From positions 558,001 through 622,000 of the forward strand of contig WNYE01000001.1 of assembly GCA_021396245.1 (NCBI GenBank): 64,000 bases of DNA, written 5' to 3'. This stretch comes from Sporothrix humicola. Lineage: Eukaryota > Ascomycota > Sordariomycetes > Ophiostomatales > Ophiostomataceae. A program made the translations under genes and the position numbers. The notes under the pieces are model-generated. The model was not told the DNA's origin, made no database searches, and saw only the letters and a program-made list of their open reading frames with translations. Shown here one piece after another: positions 10,633-20,063 of the stretch; within the stretch, counting starts at the first letter, position 1; every line of letters starts with the position of its first letter.

Positions 10633-11598
10633 CTACAGACGGCTCTTCTCCTGCTTAATCTTGGCGAAGCCGTTGGACAGCGCCACCCGGCCGTCGTCGA
10701 CGACAATCGTCTCAAAGGCCACGTTGTCGTAGCCGCCCTCGCTGCCGACAATCCACATGCGCGTCTCGAGCAGGTCGCCCGGGTAGACGACGCTCTTGAA
10801 GCGGGCGCCAAAGGACTTGAAGCGCGCCGGGTCCGAGTTGCCGAGCTCGCGCAGGACGCCGTGGGCGGCAATGTTCCAGGTGCCCAGGCCTTGCATGATG
10901 GCGCCCTTGAAGCCGCCGCCGCGGCCAAACTCGTCGTCGGCGTGCAGCGGGTTGTAGTCGCCGCAGAGGCGGTAAAGGAGGGCGGTCTCCTTGGTCGTCT
11001 GGAAACGGTGGACGGCATCGGGCTTGCGGTCCTTGGGCATCTGGACGGGGACCTTGGTCGGGCCGCGCGGGCCGCCGTAGCCGCCCTGCTTGATGCCAAA
11101 CGCCATGGAGGTGATCTTGACATAGACAGTGCCCGTCTTGGCGTCTAGCAGCGTGTACTCGTAGTCGCCAATCATGTTTCCGCCCTTGTCGTAGACGCCA
11201 ATGACCTTTTGGCGGAGCTCCAGATCCAAACCGTCGCTGGACACCGGCAGCGGGCGCACAATCTCAATGGCGCGCTCGCCGTCGACCGAGTTCTGGACGT
11301 CAAAGGGGGGCGTGCCCGGGACATCAGCGGAAATCATCTTCTTGACAAAGTCAAAGACGTCCTGGTCGGTCGTCTTGAAGCCCAGGTTGATGGCGAACGT
11401 GGGGAAGGCGGCGAACTTGGGGTGCAGCTCATAAAGAAAATGCAGCTCGTCGGCCTGGACGCCGATGGCGTTGGCAAACAGCAGGACATCGCGGCGGTTG
11501 TAGCTGCACTTGATGACGGGGTACTCGTAGCCGACGGCCTTGCGGAAGTCGACGTTGTCGTAGCGCCCGGAGGCGTTCTTGACGGGCTTGTCGGACAT
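10633..11598 (-). CDS. Peroxisomal MaoC-like (R)-enoyl-CoA hydratase 2 family protein
   Basis: A 321-residue protein, ATG at 11598 (MSDKPVKNASGRYDN). It shows the double hot-dog layout of hydratase 2 of multifunctional enzyme 2/Fox2: an N-terminal half (about 15-180) and a C-terminal MaoC half. The hydratase-2 motif is at about 210-240 (YRLCGDYNPLHADDEF, then GFKGAIMQGLGT), with the expected catalytic D214, N216 and H219. The C-terminus is SRL, a PTS1 signal. The expected reaction is reversible hydration of trans-2-enoyl-CoA to a (3R)-hydroxyacyl-CoA in the peroxisome. Having both a crotonase and a hydratase 2 in one cluster suggests two different enoyl-CoA intermediates or opposite stereochemistry. 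The start is firm because the upstream sequence is CT-rich leader. Confidence 0.92.
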   Translation of the reverse strand: MSDKPVKNASGRYDNVDFRKAVGYEYPVIKCSYNRRDVLLFANAIGVQADELHFLYELHPKFAAFPTFAINLGFKTTDQDVFDFVKKMISADVPGTPPFDVQNSVDGERAIEIVRPLPVSSDGLDLELRQKVIGVYDKGGNMIGDYEYTLLDAKTGTVYVKITSMAFGIKQGGYGGPRGPTKVPVQMPKDRKPDAVHRFQTTKETALLYRLCGDYNPLHADDEFGRGGGFKGAIMQGLGTWNIAAHGVLRELGNSDPARFKSFGARFKSVVYPGDLLETRMWIVGSEGGYDNVAFETIVVDDGRVALSNGFAKIKQEKSRL

Positions 11599-12162
11599 TG
11601 TGAGAGTTGTGGGGGAGGTTGTGGTGATGGTGGTGGGAGAGAGAAAATAAAAGAAGTGAAGATGGAGAGGTCAAGAAAATATGGCAGAAGATGAGAAGAC
11701 AGGAAGAACAACAGAGAAAGAAAGATGCCCGAGGCTCACATGCAGGATCGAGCTTTATGAATCCTCAACACGAAAAGTAATAGAATTGGAGACCAGTGGA
11801 GTGGGTGGAGGAGTGGCTGAAGAAAAGAAAAGAAGACTGGAGAGAAAGAAAAAGATGGTCGGCGCTGATGGTCCCGACCTCACTGTCCAACACTACCACC
11901 CTACCACGCTTGCGACAGGGGCCTAAAAATTAGCTGACAGGCATTGACATGCTGTCCGGCTACAGCGGGCCTAGCCTAAGGTGGCACCGTCTCATCAGTG
12001 GCAAAGACCGAGGCAATCGCTGAATCGCCCAGGGGTTTTAGTTCACAGAAGGCAGGCAGGCACGCTAACCTTTAGTGGGTAGAGCACTTTGATTCATTGT
12101 TTACTTTCAATTTGGAATTCATGATATCAACTCTTCTTCTATGTACACGGTAGTCTGCACAC
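11599..12162. other. Short intergenic spacer
   Basis: About 560 bases between the MaoC start and the 3' end of the second AtuA gene. The part next to the MaoC ATG is purine-rich on the plus strand, i.e. a CT-rich leader for the MaoC gene. Nothing else was recognised. Confidence 0.4.
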
Positions 12163-14049
12163 CTACAACTCACCCGCGACGTACGTTCTCCCCACGGCCG
12201 CATACGCCTCTGTCCGTCGCTTGTCTTCGGCGGCCACCAGCTCGGCCGGCAGCTCGACGTGCCGCGCCCGCATAAACTCGCCGACGCTCTTGCCGAATCC
12301 GTCGACAATGCTGCTGCTGCTGACGCCGTCCTGGAGAAGGCCTTTCACTAAAATGTGGACCGCCCTGAGTTTGGGAAACTCGCAGCGCTCAATTTTGTAC
12401 TCGGGCTTCCAGTCGTCGCCCAGCAGCTCTTGTGCGCGCTCGGCCGTCAAGAACGCCTGTAGCCACGGGTAGGCGGCGTCGTCGCGGACCCAGAAGCCAA
12501 TGTTGGAGTTGCCGCCCTTGTCGCCGGAGCGGGCAAAGACGAGGTCGCCGAGGGGGCGCTTGACGGTCTCCTTGAAGTCGGGGGCGGCGACGGCCGGCGG
12601 GTAGCTTGGCTGCGTGGCGGCTTTGTCGGCGCACAGGGCAGCGTCTCTTGCCGGAACATCAATGACCGTCGGATCGCCTTCTTTGGCACCTTTCTCAGAC
12701 ATCAGATGCACCTTGAGCGGCACCAAAGACTGGCTCACGAGCGCCGGAAAGTAGCGCACGTACGGCTTGGGCACCATTGTGCGCCAGTCCATGGCCGCGT
12801 GCATGCCGCAGTAGCCCTGCAGGCCATTGAAAAATATGGCCTGGCCCAGCTGGGCGAGCGACTCTTTCTTGGGGGCCTGCGCAAAGAAGCGGATCATGAT
12901 GGTCGCGGAGGCCTGGCTCTTTGGGTCAGAGGGCGACGTGCCGTACCGCTCGATGCTAAACACCGAGAAGTCGTCCCGGTTGATCCGCTGCAGCACGCCC
13001 GCCTTCATCTGCTGGAACTTGGCCTCTGTGTTGAGTCCGACGGCAAACGTGGCCAGTTCGGCCTGGTATCCGCCGAGCAGACAGACGGCCAGTTTTGTCG
13101 TCGGCGGTGGCGGCGATCCGCGGACGCCCGTGATGCGGACTCTGTCTTTGCCGATCAGGGTGGCAGCAATGGACTCCATGTGCAGGGTGACGTCTGGGTT
13201 GAGGTAGAACGGGCCCTGGATCTCGTACAGCAGCTGGGCCGTGACTGTGTCGACCGTGACGGCGCCGCCTGTCCCTTCGTTTTTCGTGACGACGAAGCTG
13301 CCGTCGGCGTCAATCTCCACAATCGGGAAGCCCAGGTCGTGAATCTGCGGGAACTCGAAAATGCCCGTGAAATTGCCGCCCGTCGACATGGGGCCGCACT
13401 CGATGACATGGCCGGCAATCAGGCTGCCAGCCAATGCATCATAGTCCTTTGAGACATCCCAGCCGTGCCACCATGTCGCCAGGCCCATTACCGGGCTGGC
13501 ATCTGTGCACCGTCCACAGACGACAATATCGGCACCGGCCTCCAGTGCGGCCACAACGCCTGCCTGGCCCGTGTACGCATTGGCCGTCAGCATCTGGGAG
13601 ATATCATCCTGTGTCAAAACGACACCCTCCAAGTCCAAATGCTGCAGCTCCTTGTCCAGCGTCCCGGCCTTGACCTGGTTTGTCACATTGTCCCCCGTAA
13701 CCCACGCAATCCGCACCGTCGTGATGCCCAGACTTCTAAAATAAAAATCGGCCGCTTCTGCCAGCGCCTGTGGGTTCAGCGCCCCGCCGTCGTGCACCAC
13801 CTTGATCTTCTTCTCGGCCAGCAGCCGTGCAGCATCGCCGTCGTGCCACGCGAGCTGCTGCAAAAAGTTGGCCTCGTACCCGCTGCCGGGGTCCGTCTGC
13901 TGGTCGATCGCCCGCCACGCAATATTGAACTCGGCCAGGTAGTCGGCTGTGATGGCGTCGATGCCGCCGGCGAGGGCGAGCCGGTAGATCTGGTCGATGC
14001 CGTCGCCGATGGCGCCCGAGCAGTTGGCGATGCGAATAGGGCGTTTCAT
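12163..14049 (-). CDS. AtuA-domain (DUF1446) protein, copy 2, full length
   Basis: A complete 628-residue AtuA-family protein, ATG at 14049 (MKRPIRIANCSGAIGDG). This start matches the N-terminus of copy 1. Recognisable blocks run in order: ADIVVCGRCTDASP, WWHGWDV, GSLIAGHVIECGPMS, GGYQAELATF and FARSGDKGGNSNIGFWVRD near residue 540. The last block marks the C-terminal part of the family. The protein ends in GEL, which is not a PTS1, so it may be cytosolic while crotonase, MaoC protein and ligase are peroxisomal. The two copies are clearly diverged, most alike in short motifs, and so are old paralogues rather than a recent duplication. It is divergently oriented to the acyl-CoA ligase across a 2.9 kb intergenic region. 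Confidence 0.92.
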   Translation of the reverse strand: MKRPIRIANCSGAIGDGIDQIYRLALAGGIDAITADYLAEFNIAWRAIDQQTDPGSGYEANFLQQLAWHDGDAARLLAEKKIKVVHDGGALNPQALAEAADFYFRSLGITTVRIAWVTGDNVTNQVKAGTLDKELQHLDLEGVVLTQDDISQMLTANAYTGQAGVVAALEAGADIVVCGRCTDASPVMGLATWWHGWDVSKDYDALAGSLIAGHVIECGPMSTGGNFTGIFEFPQIHDLGFPIVEIDADGSFVVTKNEGTGGAVTVDTVTAQLLYEIQGPFYLNPDVTLHMESIAATLIGKDRVRITGVRGSPPPPTTKLAVCLLGGYQAELATFAVGLNTEAKFQQMKAGVLQRINRDDFSVFSIERYGTSPSDPKSQASATIMIRFFAQAPKKESLAQLGQAIFFNGLQGYCGMHAAMDWRTMVPKPYVRYFPALVSQSLVPLKVHLMSEKGAKEGDPTVIDVPARDAALCADKAATQPSYPPAVAAPDFKETVKRPLGDLVFARSGDKGGNSNIGFWVRDDAAYPWLQAFLTAERAQELLGDDWKPEYKIERCEFPKLRAVHILVKGLLQDGVSSSSIVDGFGKSVGEFMRARHVELPAELVAAEDKRRTEAYAAVGRTYVAGEL

Positions 14050-16986
14050 GGCAAGTGTTGGGGTGGTTGTAAAATGCTCGTAGAGCTGGCTGTAGTTTGT
14101 TGTCTTTAAAACGACAAAAATCAACACTTGTTGGCGACAACACTTGTTTTGTATCCATCTCAAAGTTCAAAGTTCACTGGAACTTCAACCCCTCACGGAG
14201 ATCGACCGGCGGCCGGGACTTGAAGAAGCGCCGACTGATTCGGGCATGGGTGTCATAAATCGAGCATCACAGATAGAGTGTAATGCTATCACCTGTCTCC
14301 TCGCCGGACATCCATCACCGGCGGGGAGAGGGGGGCTTCGAATCGGGTGTCAGGTCAGGCAGTGGCCATGCAAGCAATGACTTGCACGCCCAAAGAGGAA
14401 ACTTTTCTGCATTTCGTCCCAGCAAGCACAGGGAGCAGACAGGGAAGCCACGAGCTTGAGCACTGACGAGTCAACACAACCACAACCGGGTGGCACCTGC
14501 CACTGTCCATGTCCATCAACAGACCAGGCTTCCCCACGATCGTCAGCGTGCCACTTGAGGAAAGAGTGCTTTTGAGATACCAAGAAACCCAAGAGTCCCC
14601 AAAAATACCAAGCCAGACGTGCCCAGTGCACTGACCAGAGCGATGCCAAATCATTGGGTTATCAAAGCCCACTAACACGCTGTCCAAGCACACTTTCTTG
14701 AAGCATCTTGGCTCTTGGTCCAAGTCGGCAATACGCCGTTTGCTACACAGTAGTTTGGGGAGACGGAATTGGGGGTTTCTAGTCTGGGGAACCTTTTCCG
14801 GGGGAGGATATCTAGCCAAGAAAGCCAAACAAGTGCAAGCCAAGCGTGCAAACCCAGCAAAGACCAAGCATTCAAATGGTTGCAATAGCGGGCACAAGAG
14901 GCGACGCTGACACTGACGCGATGGGAAATGGCGATTTGGTGGCCCTGAAATGGCAACTAGGGAGTCTCCAGAGTTTGGTTTGGGCGGACCTCGACACGGC
15001 AGCCGGCGCCGGCTTTTTGGGGCAATTGGGTTTGGTTCGTCGTTTCTTTTGGTCAATTTTTTGGCGTCTTGCTTCCCCAAACTGATTCATCGCGTGCTGC
15101 GTAGGAAAAGTTTTATCCGCACCTTCATTAACACGCTAACGACAGGGGGTGCCTGCCATGCTCGCCACGCTACCAGCTAGCTCTCTTCTTTTCTCCTTTG
15201 CACTTTCCCTCAGTTTTCCTTTAAGGTTCCCCCTTTCTTTTTTAGCTCTTTCCCCCGATAGCTCCTTCCCTAAGACCCTGTTTTTTTCTTACCCACTCTC
15301 GCACTTTGAGCCACTGCGGAGAACGATACGACATCTCAATTGCTGTAAATTACTTAGTGCAATGCATGGGGGGTATAAGAAAACGATTACAGAGGCAAAA
15401 AGATAGGAGGAGACAAGAAAGAAAGAGGAAGGAAAGGCGAGAAAGACGACGAGAGAACCGGCGAACAATGGCAGCAAATGCTCACACTGGTGGCACTGTC
15501 AGCCACGTATCAACGCTCCTTCCACACTTTTTGTCTTTGTTGCAGCAGGCCTTGCAGCAGGCACTACTGCCGTGGAAGCCGGCCGGGCCTTCCCACCATC
15601 TTCTTACGCTGCGTCTCTCTTCTCCTCGCTCCTTCCTTCACAATCGACGATACTAGCCTGCCGCTGGCCGCCCCTGCCCAGCCCCTCAGGTGGTTCTCCT
15701 CTGTAAGAGCAAAAAAGCACGCTGTGCAGAAACGGGCAAGTCTTGCGTCGTAGCCACACTTTCTCTGCTCTTTCCTTCTCCGCCCAGCCTGCCCAGCCGG
15801 CGGCCGTGCCTTCCCCCGTCTTTTTCGTTTCTTTTTTGCTTTTTAGCTCTTTCGTTTTTAGCTTCCCCTTTGCGATCCTACCTTACACAGTAGACTAGGA
15901 GACGATGGTGGCTCCTTCCCTAGGTCGAAAACTTGCAAAGCGGATGTTTCCCCATTGTCTCCATTCGATGTCTCCTCATTTTTTTTGGGACTTTGGGAGT
16001 TGTTTGACTTGACCTCAACAACATTTTGAGATACTCGTAAGCTAGCATCACCATTATCAATATCGTTTCGACCATTCCTGGGCACAAACGCGCATCTCCC
16101 GGCTCAACATCTGCCGATCCACGGGGTATGTTGTCTTCCGCGCCGACCGCCTATCTCAGCCCCCCCAGTTCGCCTCTTTTCACTCTTTTTTTCTGTGTTT
16201 AATCCACTCTTTTTGTTCTGTCCACACGTCTCTGCAGCTCGTTTCCCTTTACGAGTATCTCTGTCGGAATTGGGGTCGCAGCCCGCTAGGATCCTCGCGC
16301 CTCGGCCTGCCAGAGAAGTTTCTGGGTTGTGGTTCTGGGCACTGCTGGGTTCTTTCTGGGTCCCTGTTCTCTGGTCTTGGGATTTCTTTCCTTTTCTTGG
16401 GTTCTCGGGTTTTCCTGCGTGTGCTTCTCGAAAGAACCTGGTTCGCAGCGTGCTTATGTGGGTTTCTGCGAGGAGACCCTGCCAGCAAAGAGATACATTG
16501 CCTGCCTCCAACCCTGTCCCCTCTTAAAATGGATATTCGATGTTCCCATTTTTATTTTTATTCTTTTTTATTTCCTTTAAATCCTGTCCCCCGTCTCTAT
16601 TTTATGTGACAGCCCTCTCCAGCAAATCGAGACTTGGGACGAATTCGGATTGCAGCTCGCCATCGGACCATTTTGGTAGGAACTTGCCGTTGCACTCGTT
16701 CGTTGCCTTTTGGGATTTGCATCTTTTGCCATTAGGCTTTGGGCTTTTGGCTTTTGATCTTTCTTCGAGATCTATTTCTTTTCTTTTTCTTTTCTTTTGA
16801 TCTTCCCCTTCCCCTTTTGGAGTCTGCGTCTGATGATCACGTCGAGAGTCCGAGTCTACGTCTGAGCTTTGCATTGTCTTTGAGCGTCAAGATTTGCATT
16901 TGATCACAGCGCATCGCATCGTCACTTTTGCTCGCAGTTTCACCACCACCTCTTTTCCCACGCCACCTCACCACACAACCGCCACA
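14050..16986. other. 2.9 kb divergent promoter region between AtuA copy 2 and the acyl-CoA ligase
   Basis: No coding frame with recognisable domains on either strand. From 15180 to 16900 the plus strand is strongly pyrimidine-rich (many CTTTTC, TTTCTT and CCCTT tracts), typical of promoters and leaders of well-expressed fungal genes. The middle part (14350-15080) repeats short CCAAG-like words, and the long minus-strand frame it creates looks like random translation. It is the most likely place for shared regulation of the flanking genes. Confidence 0.5.
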
Positions 16987-18666
16987 ATGCGCATCTACTC
17001 CTCGGGGACGATCGACATCCCCAACGATGTCAACCTCACAGAGCTCCTCCACACGACCGGCCGGCCCCTGCCCGAGTCACATCTGATCGCCGCCGACTCT
17101 CTCACCAACCGCAGCATTTCTCTGGGCCAGCTCCGCGACCGCGCCGGCCGTCTCGCACGTGGCCTGCACGACAAGCTGAGCCCCGAGGATCAGGCCCGCT
17201 GGGCCATTATCCTGCCCAGCAGCGTCGACTTTCTCGAGCTCTTCCACGCCATTCTGTGGACGGGCGGCATAGTGGCCCCCATCAACTGGGCCCTCAAGGA
17301 CACGGAGATCGGCCACGGTCTGGCCGTCAGCCAGCCGACGTACATTGTCGCCTATGGCGCCATTCTCGACACCGTCAACCGCGCCATCCGCGTCGCCGAG
17401 CGCGAGCTCGAGGAGGCCGGCAAGCCGTGGGCCAACCGCCCAATTGTGATTACCGTGGTGACGCCGCGGCCCGGCCTGATGCACCTGGACCGGGATTTCC
17501 TGGCGCCCGTCGGCCACCGCCTGCCGATCCCGCACTACAACGACACCACGAACCGCGTGGCCACGATCCACCTGTCGTCGGGCACCACCGGCAAGCCCAA
17601 GGGCGTCGAGCTGACCCACAAGAACTACGTGGCCAACGTGCTGCAGCTGTTCAAGCACGACCCGGAGCAGTTCCACGCGGGCGTGCGCACCGTCACAATC
17701 ACGCCGTGGGCACACATTGGCATGACGACGATGCCGTTGTTCAACGCGCCCTACATGGGCCTCTTCCACCACGCCATGCCCCAGTACAACTTTGACGAGT
17801 TTGCCGCGATTGTCGGCTCGACCAAGGCCACCACCTTCCAGGGCCCGCCGAGTGTTGTCTTGCAGATGGCGCGCTCCGACATGTACGACCACCACGACTT
17901 TTCGCACGCCGAGACGATCACCGTCGGCGGCGCCAACTTTAAGCCCGATGTGCTCGAGCCGCTGCTGCGGAAAGCGCCCTGGAAGCTGGTGCAGGTCTAC
18001 GGCATGACCGAGGCGGCGGGCTACGTGGCGTTCCAGAAGCTCAAGGAGGACGTCCCCGAGGGCACCGTCGGCTACCTGCTGCCGGGCATCGAGGCCTGCC
18101 TCAAGAAGGAGGGCACCAGCGAGGACGTCCCCGAGGGCGGCGCCGGCGAGCTGTGGCTGCGCGGGCCCAACATTACGCGCGGCTACCTGTTCAACTCGGA
18201 CGCCACGCGCTCGGCGTTCCCCGAGCCGGGCTGGTACAACACGGGCGACGTCTGCAAGATCGACAAGCTGGGCCGAGTCAGCATCGTCGGCCGCACCAAG
18301 GAGCTCATCAAGTACAAGGGCTTCCAGGTGTCGCCGGCCGAGCTCGAGTCGTACATCAACTCGCACCCGGCCGTGTCCGAGGGCGGCATTGCCGCGACGT
18401 GGGACGAGAGCCAGCTGACCGAGCTGCCGACGGCGTGGGTCGTGCTGACGGACGAGGCATCGCGCACGCCCGCCACCGTCAAGGCAGCGCTCAAGGACAT
18501 CCACGCGAGCATCGACAGCCAGGTCAGCGGCTACAAGAAGCTGCGGGGCGGCGTGTGGCAGATCAAGGCGCTGCCCAAGAACCCGACGGGCAAGATCCTG
18601 CGCAAGCAGATGGAGAAGATGCGCGACGGGCCGTGCTCGCTGGACAAGCCGATTTCGAAGTTGTAG
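16987..18666 (+). CDS. Peroxisomal acyl-CoA ligase, 4-coumarate-CoA ligase-like (ANL superfamily)
   Basis: A 559-residue single-exon AMP-forming ligase, ATG at 16987 in a good context (gccacaATGc). All core ANL motifs are present: A3 phosphate loop LSSGTTGKPKG (197-207), A5 YGMTEAAGY (338-346), A7 YNTGDV (417-422), A8 GRTKELIKYKGFQVSPAELE (435-454) and A10 KNPTGKILRK, with the catalytic lysine at about K536. The protein ends in SKL, the canonical PTS1. It should activate a carboxylic acid with ATP and CoA inside the peroxisome. The 4CL-like subgroup in fungi covers aryl, branched and medium-chain acids, so the substrate cannot be named. It is the obvious entry enzyme of the cluster, feeding the crotonase and the MaoC hydratase. 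Confidence 0.95.
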   Translation: MRIYSSGTIDIPNDVNLTELLHTTGRPLPESHLIAADSLTNRSISLGQLRDRAGRLARGLHDKLSPEDQARWAIILPSSVDFLELFHAILWTGGIVAPINWALKDTEIGHGLAVSQPTYIVAYGAILDTVNRAIRVAERELEEAGKPWANRPIVITVVTPRPGLMHLDRDFLAPVGHRLPIPHYNDTTNRVATIHLSSGTTGKPKGVELTHKNYVANVLQLFKHDPEQFHAGVRTVTITPWAHIGMTTMPLFNAPYMGLFHHAMPQYNFDEFAAIVGSTKATTFQGPPSVVLQMARSDMYDHHDFSHAETITVGGANFKPDVLEPLLRKAPWKLVQVYGMTEAAGYVAFQKLKEDVPEGTVGYLLPGIEACLKKEGTSEDVPEGGAGELWLRGPNITRGYLFNSDATRSAFPEPGWYNTGDVCKIDKLGRVSIVGRTKELIKYKGFQVSPAELESYINSHPAVSEGGIAATWDESQLTELPTAWVVLTDEASRTPATVKAALKDIHASIDSQVSGYKKLRGGVWQIKALPKNPTGKILRKQMEKMRDGPCSLDKPISKL

Positions 18667-19331
18667 GTGGGGAGTGTGTCGTTTGTTTTTTGTGTTCTTG
18701 CATAGAGGCGCGATGAGTGTCGATGGGCTTCGCAGCTGGACATTTGCACGATATTTGTGTCTTGGATAATACTGTACATAGTCATAGATTTCTTAGCTTT
18801 TCTTTGTCATATTTTTATTCTCCTTTTATTTTCTTTTTCTTTTTCTTCCTCTATCTCTCTCCATCTCCCATAATCAAAACATTTCATAAATCTTGATCGT
18901 GATCTTTCCACCTTTTCTTTATCCAGCTAAGGCCTCTCTTTCTGAGCTATCTTGACACTTGTTGGGCGACACCCCACAAATTCTCCAATTCTCCGCGGTA
19001 GCCTTTTCTCGAGCAGCCAGTCTGGAGACTAACTGCAAGGCGGTGCCTGGGCCAGTGACATGAGCAAATGCATGGCGTGGAGGCGTGCTTTTGCGGCAAA
19101 ACATCCCCGAATTTATGTGTTATTCCAGAGTTGTCGGACAGTTGGGTGGAGATAGGCCCGGACTAGACCCCTCTCCCAACTCAATACTCTGGCTGTGTTT
19201 TCCTCAACTCTTGGTCAGTCTTTTAAAAGAGCTCATTCCCCAGTGTTTTCTTTTTACTTGACCTTGTTTAATCGTCACCTACACATAATTTACATCATCT
19301 CTACTCTCACTCTTCTCACATCACCGTCATC
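18667..19331. other. Intergenic spacer and ABM gene promoter
   Basis: AT-rich terminator-like sequence with T/C tracts from about 18780 to 18860, then a leader containing a CT/CA-rich stretch immediately before the ATG at 19332. No gene seen. Confidence 0.4.
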
Positions 19332-20063
19332 ATGCCGAAGCTCGTGTTTGCCATCCTGCCCACCGTCGGCGGCAAGATCCGCGATGAGGTACGTCCGCGT
19401 TCACTCTCACGTCTACTGCTTTGACATCCACTGCTAACAGCCTAGTACATCTCCAAGCTCGCCGCCACCTCGGCCTACTCAAAGGCCAACGAGCCCGGCG
19501 TCCTCACCTACTCCGTCTGCCTGCCCCGCGACGAGGCCGACCAAAAGACCATCTACATGGTCGAGGCCTATGCCGACCAGGCCGCCTTTGACGCCCACAT
19601 GAAGATCGACCTCGTCCAGGACATGATTGCCTGGATGGGCGGCCCCGAGCCTGTGCTGGAGGGTGCCCCCACTGTCCTCGAGCTCGACATTGTGTCCGAC
19701 TTTGGCCTCTTCACCCGCCCCGAGGGCATCGCCGCCGCCGCCGACCCCTATGTCGTTGTCGGCGAGGTCTCGTACAAGGACGGCGAGCTCGTCGAGAAGT
19801 CGCTGGCGCACTGGGGCAAGGTCGTGGCCACGACCAAGGCCGACGAGCCCGGCTCGCTGGTGTACGCGCTCGCCCGCAACCCGGCCGAGCCGACCAAGCT
19901 GTACACGTTTGAGGCGTACGAGAGCAAGGACTACCTGTGGGACACGCACGCCAAGAGCCAGGCCGTGCAGGACAATGTGGCCGCGACCAAGGACTGGCGG
20001 GCGGGCCTGAAGCACCACATTGTGAAGCAGGTCAACGGCTTCCTTGCCCGGTCGAAGATCTAG
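19332..20063 (+). CDS. Tandem ABM-domain (dimeric alpha/beta barrel) protein with PTS1-like SKI end
   Basis: Two exons, 19332-19388 and 19446-20063, give 224 residues. The 57-nt intron has donor GTACGT, branch sequence TGCTAAC and acceptor CCTAG; only the acceptor ending at 19445 keeps the frame. The N-terminus is MPKLVFAILPTVGGKIRDE. Two similar units are visible: CLPRDEADQKTIYMVEAYAD with FDAHM, and ARNPAEPTKLYTFEAYES with DTHAK. This internal duplication (short chain, charged strand, EAY, then aromatic..H) is typical of antibiotic-biosynthesis-monooxygenase-like ferredoxin folds. Such proteins act as cofactor-free oxygenases, isomerases or small-molecule binders, so no reaction is claimed. 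The C-terminus SKI is a plausible weak PTS1, which would place it with its peroxisomal neighbours. An EthD-type protein of the same fold is an alternative name. Confidence 0.85.

Noticed and set aside
14355..15080. 241-codon minus-strand frame in the divergent promoter
   Set aside because: No domain, no suitable composition, and it contains several short CCAAG-derived repeats; judged chance.
17077..18504. 475-codon minus-strand frame across the acyl-CoA ligase
   Set aside because: An antisense shadow of a gene with complete ligase motifs; the translation is repetitive Gly/Val/Arg/Leu without a domain.
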